In this document: in pieces, positions 1-9,050 of the stretch
Layout of the letters: each line of letters starts with the position of its first letter
Position numbering within the stretch: the first letter of the stretch is position 1
Source: Planoprotostelium fungivorum
Taxonomy: Eukaryota > Evosea > Variosea > Cavosteliida > Cavosteliaceae
Assembly: GCA_003024175.1 (NCBI GenBank)
Contig: MDYQ01000140.1
Span: 64,001-75,304 of the forward strand
Direction of reading: 5' to 3'
Length of the DNA: 11,304 bases
Program-made: the position numbers and the translations under genes
The notes under the pieces: model-generated
The model's database searches: none
What the model was told of the DNA's origin: nothing
What the model saw: the letters and a program-made list of their open reading frames with translations, nothing else

Positions 1-2
1 AG

Positions 3-1305
3 ATGGACCATCCGCGAAAACCTCATCTGTGGACATCACATGAACTCGTTCAGATGACTGATCAAAAGACAAGTATATGGCAGGTACAGTGATCTATTAT
101 GTGATTTGTGATCTGATGATTGCAGTTCAAACAACATGAGCAGTGGGTGAAGACTGTGCTCATATCCGATATCGTCGAGCCGTCGTGGACTATTTGCGAG
201 TTCTGTTGTGGAAAGGGACTCGACCTCGGCAGGTATAGCATATCTTCAAAATGTCCTCATTGAGAACACAGGTGGCAGCGAGCCAAGATATCCAATTTTG
301 TCGCAGTAGATATCCTCCATTCATTCGAATCTCATTCACGAATCATTGTTGATCCTTAACGTGATTGCACAACCCAACGCAATTCATCTCGAAGAAGCGA
401 AGGAAAGGTGGATCCAAAAGAAGAAACCTTTCACCGCCGAATTCCTCTGCCACGATCCAAAGACGGAAGATCTATCGACCATCCTCTCTCCCGAATCTTT
501 CAATGTCGTCGCGTCATTCGATGGTCTGCAACATTCCTTCGAATCTGAGTCAAAGTATTCACTTCTTTCTCTTGTTCCTCCACACAGACATCCATCAGAT
601 GATGACTGAGGAGAAAACAGGTGCACAAAGTTCATCGAGAACGTGGCAGGATGTCTAAAGAAGGGAGGTTACTTCTTCGGTCTGGTGCCTGATTCATCTG
701 CTATCTGGGACAGGGCTCAACATAAAGCAGCTCGCTCATCTTCCTCCTCCGATCAGGTTCGTCGTTCATCTCACACCCAACATGTCCATGCGACATCATC
801 ACCACCTCATCACCCTCCCATCCATCACATCATTTCACCACTCCACACAAACCAACATCCATCATTCCACGATGTCACGATGATCTCATGCATCACCTCA
901 GAAGGGTCTCTTCTCTATGGAATTTCCGAGCGATTACACTTTCCCCCAATTCGGCTCTTCTTACGTGTTAAAGATTGAAGATGCTCTGCACGAAGACGTG
1001 ACAGAATATCTCGTTCACTTTCCCACACTCATCAAGTGAGTCGTTTGCGTTTCATCTTTCATCGTGTGACGAGAAGAAGGAAATGTGCAGAGAACGGCCT
1101 AGAGATGCTCGAGATCAGCAACCTCTTAGAATTGTGAGTCACGGGAGAGACGATGACTGAAGGAGACAGCTACGAGGACAACAAGAGGAACTATTACGAT
1201 CGATTGAAGGAGATGAAAGTGCTGCTGAAAGATGGGAGGTTAGATCCACTGCAGAAGGACTTGATCGGAATGTATTCCACCTTTGTCTTTCAAAAGTCTC
1301 AATAA
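3..1305 (+). CDS. mRNA cap guanine-N7 methyltransferase (RNMT/Abd1 family), 8 exons, 5' end possibly incomplete
   Basis: The enzyme transfers methyl from S-adenosylmethionine to N7 of the cap guanine on nascent mRNA in the nucleus. Exons: 3-83, 126-232, 272-309, 371-554, 621-756, 902-1035, 1080-1133, 1170-1305. Together they give 289 residues from the ATG at 3; the frame is still open at the window edge, so more N-terminus may lie upstream. Family landmarks run in order: FKQHEQWVKTVL (about residue 28), SAM motif I as EFCCGKGLDLGRW (52-64), FVAVEPNAIHLEEAKERW (72-89), FDGLQHSFES (125-134), CLKKGGYFFGLVPDSSAIW, FPQFGSSYVLKIE, DVTEYLVHFPTL, LEFYEDN, and a C-terminal GMYSTFVFQKSQ. Segment lengths between landmarks match my recollection of the human and yeast enzymes. 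The family DLGCGKGGDL is altered to EFCCGKGLDL, and the family HYSFES is QHSFES. The third intron lacks GT-AG and is annotated separately. The catalytic domain looks complete. Confidence 0.88.
310..370 (+). other. probable U12-type AT-AC intron
   Basis: The methyltransferase reading frame must shift between 309 and 371, yet no AG acceptor lies between 310 and about 380. The segment starts ATATCCTCC, matching the U12 5' splice consensus ATATCCTTT at 7 of 9 bases. It contains ATCCTTAAC (352-360), matching the U12 branch consensus TTCCTTRAY at 8 of 9. It ends GCAC at 370, 11 nt after the likely branch A. Removing it joins FVAV to E-PNAIHLEEAKERW in phase, and the spacing equals that of the yeast enzyme. 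Confidence 0.75.
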
Positions 1306-1306
1306 A
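1301..1306 (+). promoter_or_regulatory. AATAAA hexamer overlapping the methyltransferase stop codon
   Basis: The AATAAA here contains the TAA stop at 1303-1305. A second copy, at 1509-1514, is a better-placed candidate poly(A) signal for the same gene. Use of either is inferred from sequence alone. Confidence 0.3.
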
Positions 1307-1531
1307 CGCTCGGTGTACTCTCGCTGGTTGTGAAGAGTTGCAGATGTGACGACACAGCCTTTCATCGTCATGTGATTACCATCCATCTCTCCTCGTAAGA
1401 TTCCTAATCTTATCTCCGCAAGACTCATAAACGTACCGTTATCTCTCCGATTAGCTTCCACCGTTGTCCTCATTTGCATCAATATCTTCTACCAGATCAG
1501 GTAATTTTAATAAACATCTATCTCTTTCAGC
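1306..1531. other. spacer between convergent genes
   Basis: This 226-nt stretch lies between the 3' ends of the + strand methyltransferase and the - strand F-box/ankyrin-like gene. It should hold both 3' UTRs. A - strand open frame (1482-1240) runs through it into the methyltransferase last exon, but I recognise nothing in it. The - strand AATAAA at 1540-1535 falls within the last codons of the ankyrin-like gene. Confidence 0.5.
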
Positions 1532-2974
1532 CTATTTATTCTCCTCGAGCAGCTCTACCGCACTCGTCCTCCCTCTCTTACTTGCCCTTCGGATGACCTC
1601 ATTGTTCTGTGCTGATGGATCCACACGAGGATCGCTCAAGAGCAATTCGATCACTTCTACGTCCGTTGCCCTTCGGATGGCCTCATTGTCCTTTGCCGAC
1701 GGATCCACACGAGAATCGGTCAAGAGGAGTTCTACCGCATTTATCCTCCCTCTCTGGCATGCCTTTCTGATGGCCTCATTATTTCGCACCGATGGATCCA
1801 CACGAGAATCGGCCAAGAGGAGTTTCACCGTGTATGGATCTCCTCTCTCACATGCCTTTCTGATGGCCTCGTTGTTTCGTGCCGATGGATCCACCAGAGG
1901 GTGAGCCAATAGGAGTTTCACTGCGTTGGGATCTCCCTCAGATGTAGCCCTGAGGAGCGCATTATTGTCTGATGATGGATCCACACGTGGGTCTGCCAAG
2001 AGAAGGCGGATGACATCGAGATTCCCCGAACCACATGCATATTTGAGAGCCTCGTTGTCCTTGTCTGAAGGATCCACACGAGAGTCAGCCAACAGCAGCT
2101 TCACCACTGGGGCATTCCTCATATGGCATGCACCTCTGATTGCTTCGTTGTTGCCGACTGATGCATCCACACGTGGATCAGCCAAGAGGAGTCTCACTGT
2201 TTCAACGTTTCCTGTAGCACATGCCCTTTTGATAGCCGTGTTGTCCTCTGCTGACGGATCCACGCGGGGATCGCTCAAGAGAAGCTCTACCACGCTTGTC
2301 AGCCCTCTTTCAGATGCGAACTTGAAGGCCATGTTGTCACAGACTGACGGATCTATGCGAGGATGTGCCAACATCATTCGTAAGATGGATGCGGCCGTCT
2401 CTGACGCTTTGGTCCCACGGTGGAGCTGATTGTTACAAGCATATTGGATGACCCAATGGTTGTTCGCCGACACATCGATCTTGGGATGATCCAGTAGCAT
2501 CTTCACGATCTCGGGTTCCAAGTTCTCGATGGCCGTTGTGATGGCCCAGTTGTTACCAGCCGAAGGGACAAAGTCTGGATGGACCAAGAGAGCTTGGAGA
2601 ATGTCCCTGGTCAGCAAGTCCCAAGGCCTTTTGTATGCCTGTGACTCTCTGAGAGGATTGCCTCTCAGCTTCACAGGCAGATTGACAAGGAATCGAACCG
2701 ATTCGACGTGTCTGTGATCTATAGCCCAGAGCAGATCTCGGTAGGAGAGTAGATCAGCGAAGGTGTCCACTGAGAGATCAGTTCAGAAGATGATGAGAGT
2801 GTCGAGCTCACCCATCTGTCTCCACAGCTGACATATGCTGCGGAGAATGCCGAATCGAATCCTTTTGACTCTTCTTGATCCCGCTGTTGAGCGTTTCTGT
2901 TTCCTGGATTCTAGCACCGACCTCAAGATCCGTCTTGTGATGTCGTGGCTGGAGAGGATTCCGTTGGTCGTCAT
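1532..2974 (-). CDS. F-box-like protein with 11 ankyrin-like repeats, 2 exons
   Basis: Exon 1 is 2974-2812 and exon 2 is 2769-1532, separated by a 42-nt GT-AG intron (2811-2770), for 466 residues. No ATG opens exon 2 (it begins inside a GTG codon), so the upstream exon is needed. Residues about 8-55 resemble an F-box: SSHDITRRILRSVLE, then LRSICQLWRQMVD, which suggests a role as a substrate adaptor for an SCF ubiquitin ligase. About 11 repeats with LLL.DPRVDPS..NNEAIR.AC..G follow, spaced 28-31 residues apart rather than the usual ankyrin 33. A twelfth unit stops early at SAVELLEENK. The repeats probably bind a protein partner; no target can be read from sequence. An in-frame ATG at 3058 would add 28 residues, and I chose 2974 because its product starts just before the F-box. 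The repeat style suggests a large expanded family in this organism. Confidence 0.8.
1540..2560 (-). repeat. tandem ~93-bp ankyrin-like coding repeats
   Basis: About 11 units of mostly 84-93 bp lie inside exon 2 of the F-box/ankyrin-like gene. On the + strand most show GATGGATCCACACG or a close variant at the DPRVDPS segment. Neighbouring units near 1750-1900 look most alike, consistent with recent local duplication. The same periodicity creates long open frames on the opposite strand at 1464-1904 and 1926-2429, which are shadows. Confidence 0.85.
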
Positions 2975-3058
2975 GTTGCAGTGTGGGAGCGTAGAATGGA
3001 CAATGGATCTCTTTTGGAAGCCGATGCGAGATGGATGTGTAGGATTGTTCTTGTTCAT

Positions 3059-3526
3059 CTGCGAACAACCAGCCAATAAGAGAATTCTTTGTACGTTTCC
3101 TTAGAACTGTTCAACTCGTTCTTTAAGCGTTTCTTTGGTGTGCCATTGGAAATGGCCAACCAAGAGCTAGCATCACGAGCCTTGGATGTGGACGCTCACT
3201 TCATATAGTGAAGAGCATCGAACAACGTATAGAATCACATAATCACACTTATGCTGGTTAATGGATTGAAGGTTGTGGTAGAATTGATCGAAATGATGTT
3301 AATCATGTGAGTGCCTCAAATGATAGCACCTCCACAACTTTTCTTCAATCAAATGGAAGAATTATCTGGTGTATTGCCTCGCTTTTTGTTGATGTCTCAC
3401 ACGGCCTGAAGAGATGTTAAATCGTTTCATTACAATGAAAACAGAAATCCGCCAAAAACAGCATTCAGCAATCACTTCGTTGATCACATTTTTGATCTCA
3501 GAAGGGCAGGAGATAGACAATCAGAA
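3059..3526. other. spacer between divergent genes
   Basis: This 468-nt AT-richer stretch separates the 5' ends of the - strand F-box/ankyrin-like gene and the + strand CCT-eta gene, so it should contain both promoters and 5' UTRs. I see no convincing exon, RNA gene or strong repeat in it. A + strand open frame (2835-3104) mostly overlaps ankyrin-gene exon 1 in antisense and has no family features. Confidence 0.5.
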
Positions 3527-5682
3527 ATGCAGTCTCAGATGGGTTTTGTAAGTCATGTTTTTTCCCTATTAGAAAACGGCTCTTAAAAGAAACGAGTGGG
3601 ATTCATATTCTAATATGAGCACAGCAACCCACCATTCTACTCCTGAAAGAAGGAACAGAGGAATCTCAAGGTAGATCACAGATCCTGTCCAACATTAATG
3701 CTTGTGTGGCCTTGGTCGATACTGTAAAGACGACTCTCGGACCTCGCGGCATGGACAAGATGGTCATTAAAGGAAAGGATCAAGTGAGTTTGTGAGGATT
3801 ATGAGGTCTTTCTCACTTTCTATCAGGTCACCATTTCGAATGATGGAGCGACCGTGATGAAACTGCTCGATATCGTTCACCCCGCAGCCAAGTCCCTCGT
3901 TGACATCTCCCTCTCACAGGACGCAGAAGTCGGTGATGGAACGACCAGTGTCGTTGTTCTCGCCGGAGAGCTCCTCAAGCAAGCCAAGCCTTTCGTAGAA
4001 GATGGCCTCCACACACAGAACATCATCAAAGGTAAAACAGATCCTATGATCACACGAGCCAATGCCGACTCTCTCAGGTTACCAGAAGGCCTGTCAATTG
4101 GCCAAGAAGCACTTGACCGACATTCAAGTGGACGTATCGAACAAGAGCGAAGAGTGAGCGAGGCCGATGGAAAAGACTGACGAGAGACAGAGAGAAGAGA
4201 CAGCTGCTCGAAAAGTGCGCTGCAACGGCACTCAACTCCAAGTTGGTGTCCTCTCACAGAGACTTTTTTGCCAAGATGGTCGTCGATGCTGTTTTCCATC
4301 TCGATGACGATCTCACACTGAACCTCATCGGAATCAAGAAAGAGAACGGAGGTTCCCTCGGTGACTCTTACTTGGTCGACGGTGTTGCCTTCAAGAAGAC
4401 TTTCTCTTACGCCGGATTCGAGCAGCAGCCAAAGAAATTTGTGAACCCCAAGATTATCGCCCTCAACATCGAACTCGAGCTCAAGTCAGAGAAGGAGAAC
4501 GCCGAGATCCGCATCGAAAACCCAGAGGTATACATCTCATGCGATCATGCATCCACGACACGATCATCATGAGAAGAGAGACTGATGAAGACAGCAATAC
4601 CAATCCATCGTCGATGCCGAGTGGACCATCATCTACGATAAGTTGGATCGCATCGTTCAATCGGGCGCCAACATCGTTCTGTCTCGTCTCGCCATCGGAG
4701 ATCTCGCCACTCAATACTTTGCCGATCGAAACATCTTCTGTGCCGGAAGAGTCACCGATGACGATCTGAGGAGAGTCTGCAAGGCAACCGGAGCTCAGGT
4801 GAGAGGGAGGGGAGATGTCGTGTTGAGTGATTCAGGTACAAACTACGGTGAGCAATGTGATCCCTTCCGTCCTGGGTAGCTGTGGACTGTTTGAGGAGAG
4901 ACAAGTGGGAGGAGCTCGTTACAACTTCTTTTTGGAGGCCGAGCATTCCAAGACGGCCACCATCCTGCTCAGAGGTGGAGGGTGAGTTCACACTCTTCCA
5001 TCGTCATCACTCGTCTCGATTTTACATCACCCCCTCCTTATCCTCTTCTCACTCTTGCAGAGAGCACTTTGTCGACGAAGCCGAGAGATCGATTCACGAC
5101 GCCATCATGATCACGAGAAGAGCCAAGAAGCACCACAGTATCGTTGCCGGAGGTGGTGCCGTCGAGGTGAGATGTGACAGAAGGAGGGAGCTGAGAGGAG
5201 GTAGATGGAAGTATCCAAATACCTGCGCGAGCACGCCCGTGGAATCAGCGGAAAGCAGCAGATGATCATCAACGCCTTCGCCAAGGCATTAGAGATCATC
5301 CCCCGTCAACTGGCCGACAACGCCGGTCTGGACTCCACCGACATCCTCAACAAGCTGAGACAGAGACACGCACAAGGAAGTGAGTGGAGGGTAGAGAGGA
5401 GAGGTTCTAAAGAAGACAGACGGAAAATGGTTCGGTGTGGACATTGTCAACGATGGAATCTGCGACACCTTCGAGACTTTTGTGTGGGAACCCACACTCG
5501 TCCGTCTCAACTGCTTCGAGGCCGCGACGGAAGCGACCTGCTTGATCTTATCTGTGGACGAGACCGTGAGAAACGCTCAATCAGAGGCCCCTCAGGCTGG
5601 CCCCCAGATGGGAAGAGGAGGAAGAGGAGGTCTGCCCAGAGGCATGGCCGGAAGGGGTGTCAGAGCGATGAGAGGAAGATAA
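3527..5682 (+). CDS. CCT7: chaperonin CCT eta subunit (TCP-1 eta), 10 exons
   Basis: One subunit of the cytosolic TRiC/CCT ring, which folds actin, tubulin and WD-repeat proteins using ATP. Exons: 3527-3547, 3625-3783, 3827-4031, 4078-4153, 4191-4527, 4595-4798, 4836-4981, 5061-5166, 5205-5379, 5420-5682, giving 563 residues, close to other CCT7 proteins. Landmarks: [15 protein letters not shown] near the start, [33 protein letters not shown], the ATPase motif [51 protein letters not shown] (eta-specific), [115 protein letters not shown] and [10 protein letters not shown]. It ends in a Gly/Arg-rich tail. Exon 1 (MQSQMGF) is the weakest part: it is inferred from a GTAAGT donor at 3548 and a CTAAT branch with CACAG acceptor ending at 3624. 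All nine introns are short (37-79 nt). Confidence 0.95.
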
Positions 5683-5845
5683 GCTCTACCAATACAGAAT
5701 AGAACACTTTTCTCTCTTTTACCATCATCACATCTCTTTCGCATCATCTCATCTCGTTCTTTCACCATCGCATCTCTTTCCTTCACCATCACATGTCGTT
5801 CTCTCACAGACAAGAGATGATATCACGACGATGAGACTTTTATAT
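5683..5845. repeat. pyrimidine-rich imperfect repeats between convergent genes
   Basis: The spacer between the stops of CCT7 (+) and the SDR gene (-) holds CATC-, TCTTTC- and TCACCATC-type imperfect repeats from about 5715 to 5800. It must contain both 3' UTRs. I see no coding signal. Confidence 0.55.
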
Positions 5846-7267
5846 CTACAACCCTTGTTCGCTCATCCTCACAGCCAACAATCTCTTGTACTCGTTCGAG
5901 TATGGCACCAGCCACGATATAATGCAAGCGAATGCCTGATCGTCCACGAACTTGAACAGCATCCGATGCAAGAGAGGCCAATAGCCTTGATTATAAATGA
6001 ACGGAAATCGCCCCACTCGAGAGAAGATGACGGAGGCAACCTGCTCGGGAGAGTACACGAGGAACCCTACGTCTCATCAGATCTTCACGTGATGATGAAT
6101 ACTCACTGCACACTCGATGGATGGGTGACATTCCAACTGTTTCCGGTGAAGATGAGTCGGCGCGAGTTGGAGAAGTGTGAACGGTCAAGACGTCCAAGTG
6201 TTCCCCTCGAACCTGAATGTCGATCAACGTAAGAGGTATGGAGGACGCACCTCTGCGGCCAGTGAGCTGGAGAAGTGAGTCAAGAAGGCCTTCGTTGAGC
6301 CGTAAGTGAGAGCGAAAGGACTAGCACTGAATCCTACCGTGAACTCAGCCATTGCACGTCCATCAGATGATCATGTCATGTGTCGCATGTGGAGACAGTT
6401 CACCTGCGGGGGAGGATACGTAGATGATGGCGCCGGTGCTGAAGAGAGGCACATCGTCTACGTCTACGTTGTTCTTTCCTTTCAGATATCTGTTGAGAAA
6501 CCAGTGGGTCACTCGAAGCACACATTCACAATTGATCCTCATTGTGTTCACATGATCGCGCTCGGGGATATCGGCAAACAACTGTGATTGTGAGATGGTG
6601 ATACGATGATTGACTCACCCCGATGTTGATGTCACTCATGTTGAAGATGAGAACATTCGCAGATATATCTGCAGTGTTGCTCGTGATGGATTCCATCACA
6701 TCGGAAGTGAAATTGACTGGGATGAAACGAAACTGACAATTAGGATAGTCCGTTTGGATGTTCTTGTGAAAGACGGAAGTCTCTTCATCTGCTTCGCTGA
6801 CAATGACAACGTTGATGGACTGTAGCTGTTAGAGAATAAAATCCGTGTCGAATACCTGTCGAGCGAGTTTGTGTATCACTTGAGCATTGATTCCTTCGAT
6901 CGATCCGACAACAATGGCCCACGAGCATCCATATTTGATCTGTTTTTCATCATCAATGCAGAGAGAGAGGAAATAGGAATACCTTAAAATTTTCCTCGCG
7001 AGCAGGCGTCCATTGATAAACAAGGGGAACTGTATTCACTCAGTCCTAACTGCGACACATTGACCCACGTATGTAACCAAGAAGAGAGAACAATCCAATG
7101 GTGAATGTCAGGGTTATCATTCCATCCCATAAGAGCGATGTATAGCCCAGTAGAAGGGAGACGGCCATCATTTGCAATCTCAGTCGCTGGTGACAGAGAT
7201 GATGATGTGACGACACAAATCTACAACGGCAGCGCGAAATGACCCCAATCAATTTCTGGCAATTCAT
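5846..7267 (-). CDS. membrane-anchored short-chain dehydrogenase, HSD17B12/HSDL1-like, 8 exons
   Basis: Relatives are ER 3-ketoacyl-CoA or 17-beta-hydroxysteroid reductases, or the enzymatically weak HSDL1. Exons on the - strand: 7267-7069, 7029-6983, 6939-6856, 6819-6619, 6581-6404, 6333-6251, 6212-6107, 6066-5846, giving 372 residues. The ATG at 7267 has an A-rich context (CAAAAATG); a second start at 7171 would give 340 residues beginning right at the hydrophobic anchor (MAVSLLLGY...TFTIGLFSLLGYI). Then follow KYGCSWAIVVGSIEGIN (cofactor loop), MRIN (helix Asn), IYVSSPAG (catalytic Ser), TYGSTKAF (catalytic Tyr and Lys), HRVCRFLVYSPEQVASVIF and a hydrophobic C-terminus. Ser-to-Tyr spacing matches HSD17B12. 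The usual TGxxxGIG is VGSIEGIN and the NNxG segment is IFNMSD, so cofactor binding may be altered. For the fourth exon an acceptor 6 nt earlier (6825) is possible. The exact substrate is unknown. Confidence 0.85.
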
Positions 7268-7307
7268 TTTTGTCGATCGAGGTTGTAGTCCGTCTGCTTA
7301 ACACGAT

Positions 7308-7361
7308 TTGTACGACCCAACGTGTTGGACTTGTGTGCTACACAACTAGACAGTCGTACAA
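7308..7361. repeat. nested inverted repeats (possible three-way junction)
   Basis: Perfect 9-bp arms TTGTACGAC (7308-7316) and GTCGTACAA (7353-7361) enclose two smaller inverted repeats: CCAAC-GT-GTTGG (7317-7328) and TTGTGT-GCT-ACACAA (7331-7345). The element lies 41-94 nt upstream of the SDR ATG at 7267. It could be a structured 5' UTR, a DNA-protein site or a remnant of a small element; sequence alone does not decide. Confidence 0.6.
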
Positions 7362-7531
7362 GATGAACGGTAGTGACCTTTCGAAGGCTTCATCGTTATT
7401 CGAGTCTATGTTATTGTGACGATGAGATATCTCCTCACCGTGACTAAGATACCGATTATGTTATGTTCTTCAGCAACAACGAAGAAAAGGAGTGAAAGAG
7501 AGAAAGTGGACAGTATTCATTCTCAAGCGGT

Positions 7532-9050
7532 TCAGGCGTCGGTGATGGTGCCGTCGACATCTATGCTGAAGACAGCCCAGTCTTGAGCGGTCATATCCTC
7601 GGGCACTTCGTAGATCTTGACGAGTCCTCCCTGAGCGTAGAGGGCGACCTTGGCAACGCTAGTCCCAATGGCAGGAGTGCCGGTGTAGTTTCTGACGAAG
7701 AATTTGAAGATGCTGCCTTGTGCATTCTTGATGGTGACTGTCTCAGGTCCACGGCCGGAGGTACAATCGACGTCAAGGGTAGCAGTGACATTACCAGAGC
7801 GCACAACCTTGTTCGAGTAATAGACTTCTCCAAAGGGAGTCACCAGGTGAGCGTCGAGGTCTGTGAGATGTCAGGTGGCACGAGCGATTCAACACACCCC
7901 TAGGCGTAGTGCTCCAAGTGAGAACGATGCGGTATCCTTGCTCCACTAAGACGGGAGACAAGTTGACGTCTGCGATGGTTCCAGCTGGGATACGATCAGG
8001 AAACTCTTCAGAATCTTGAGAATCTTCCCACCCGGAATGGTGCTGTTCAGCTGCAGGAACACGGTTGCGTTGTAGAATCCGGAGGATACGACGACCAATG
8101 TCGTGTTTCCAGCAGGAAGAGCTGGAAGCTTGAAGAGCCCTTGGTCATCAGCCTGCACGGTCACTCCAGCCTCGACGGCTGTTACTGAGGCACCTGGGAT
8201 GATCTGGTTGTTCACGGCATTCTTGACGTAACCAGACACATCGTAAGTTGGGTTGGGAGCTGTGTGAAGTCAGGTTGAGTGAGCGATCCAATCGCTTACG
8301 AGGAGGGGAAGGCTGGAAGTCACAGCCGAGGGCGATGAAATCGAAGACAGAAGCGTCAGGATCACCGGGGATGACATTGCTGTAATCAGTCACAACGGCC
8401 ATGCCCATACCGGAGTCTATGGAGTTCCTGACCAACGTGTTGGTGGTCTTGTTTCCTAGGTGGGTTCAGATGGGAAGTGATCGAGCGGAATCACCTTCAT
8501 CTGTGGCTACATTAACCCAAAATGAGAGCTTGATGAACCCGATGTTGGCCACCCAAGTTTGACAATCGATTCCATTGATCTGAAACGTTCAGACGTCCGC
8601 TCACATTGGAATCATCACCGTGGTGTCTCCCTTATAGACGGCGAAAGGTGGAATGGTGGTGGGAGTCAGCACGGCAACTCTTGGTGTTCCGACTCTGCAC
8701 GTTCCAAAGGCGACGTTGAACTCCACGCCCCACGTATAAAAATCCAAAGTGCTCACGTCCATCTGTTCGGAGTAGATTCAGCATGGTAGAAACAAAGAAT
8801 GTGGACTCACGCCAAACTGCTTCGCATCGAGACGAGTTCTCTGGTTGAAGAAATCGTAGTAGAGCTTTCCATTTACCTTTCCCATCATGGGAAGAGTCAT
8901 AACCACATCGGAGGTGAAAGAGTCCGGAAGAGCTGGAACGGTTGGAGTATCATCATCGAACGCCTGAAAGACGTCAGAGTCAAAGTAGACGAATATACCT
9001 ACCCATGCGAAAGAGATGAGGAAGAGGAGACAAAGGGTGGATGTTCTCAT
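7532..9050 (-). CDS. secreted protein with carboxypeptidase-regulatory-like and YfaP/DUF2135-like domains, 8 exons
   Basis: Exons on the - strand: 9050-9003, 8963-8811, 8762-8619, 8579-8495, 8455-8300, 8259-8032, 7984-7898, 7860-7532, giving 409 residues. All introns are 37-48 nt, and phases close exactly. Residues 1-17 (MRTSTLCLLFLISFAWA) form a signal peptide. Residues about 50-145 hold GKVNGKLYYDFFNQRTRLD, TWGVEFNVAFGTCRVG and NGIDCQTWVANIGFI, a pattern I cannot place firmly; an ependymin or LolA-like fold is possible. Residues about 201-268 (YDVSGYVKN...IPGASVTAV...DDQGLFKLPALPAGNTTL) match the carboxypeptidase regulatory-like beta sandwich. Residues about 288-409 contain YRIVLTWSTTPRDLDAHLV, PFGEVYYSNK, LDVD and GPETVTI, the pattern of YfaP/DUF2135 domains common in bacteria. 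Role unknown; an extracellular or cell-surface binding protein is likely. The acceptor-donor choice at 8580-8618 (39 nt) and 7985-8031 (47 nt) rests on phase and on alignment of the flanks. Confidence 0.8.
8964..9002 (-). other. 39-nt intron inside the signal peptide, in frame and stop-free
   Basis: GTAGGT donor at 9002 and TTTCAG acceptor ending at 8964. Removing it yields a compact signal peptide ending FAWA. Its length is a multiple of three and it has no stop in the reading frame, so retention would insert 13 residues (VGIFVYFDSDVFQ). Confidence 0.65.

Noticed and set aside
1240-1482. - strand 80-codon open frame past the methyltransferase stop
   Set aside because: Half is antisense to a confirmed methyltransferase exon, the rest shows no family features, and the ankyrin-like gene ends at a stop with no donor leading into it.
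1464-2429. Two long + strand open frames (146 and 167 codons) opposite the ankyrin-like gene
   Set aside because: They are periodic shadows of the 93-bp repeats; the - strand frame shows the recognisable repeat protein.
2835-3104. + strand 89-codon open frame
   Set aside because: It is antisense to exon 1 of the F-box-like gene, whose splice and phase agree; the + product shows no recognisable motif.
4243-4572. Reading the CCT7 exons as separate short genes
   Set aside because: The pieces join through GT-AG introns into one full-length CCT-eta protein.
6306-6825. + strand open frames over the SDR gene
   Set aside because: The - strand frames encode SDR motifs, including YGSTK, with consistent splice phases.
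8594-8618. A 25-nt intron (GTGAGC...TTTCAG) in the secreted-protein gene
   Set aside because: It breaks the reading frame; the 39-nt alternative starting at 8618 keeps phase and matches the local intron size.
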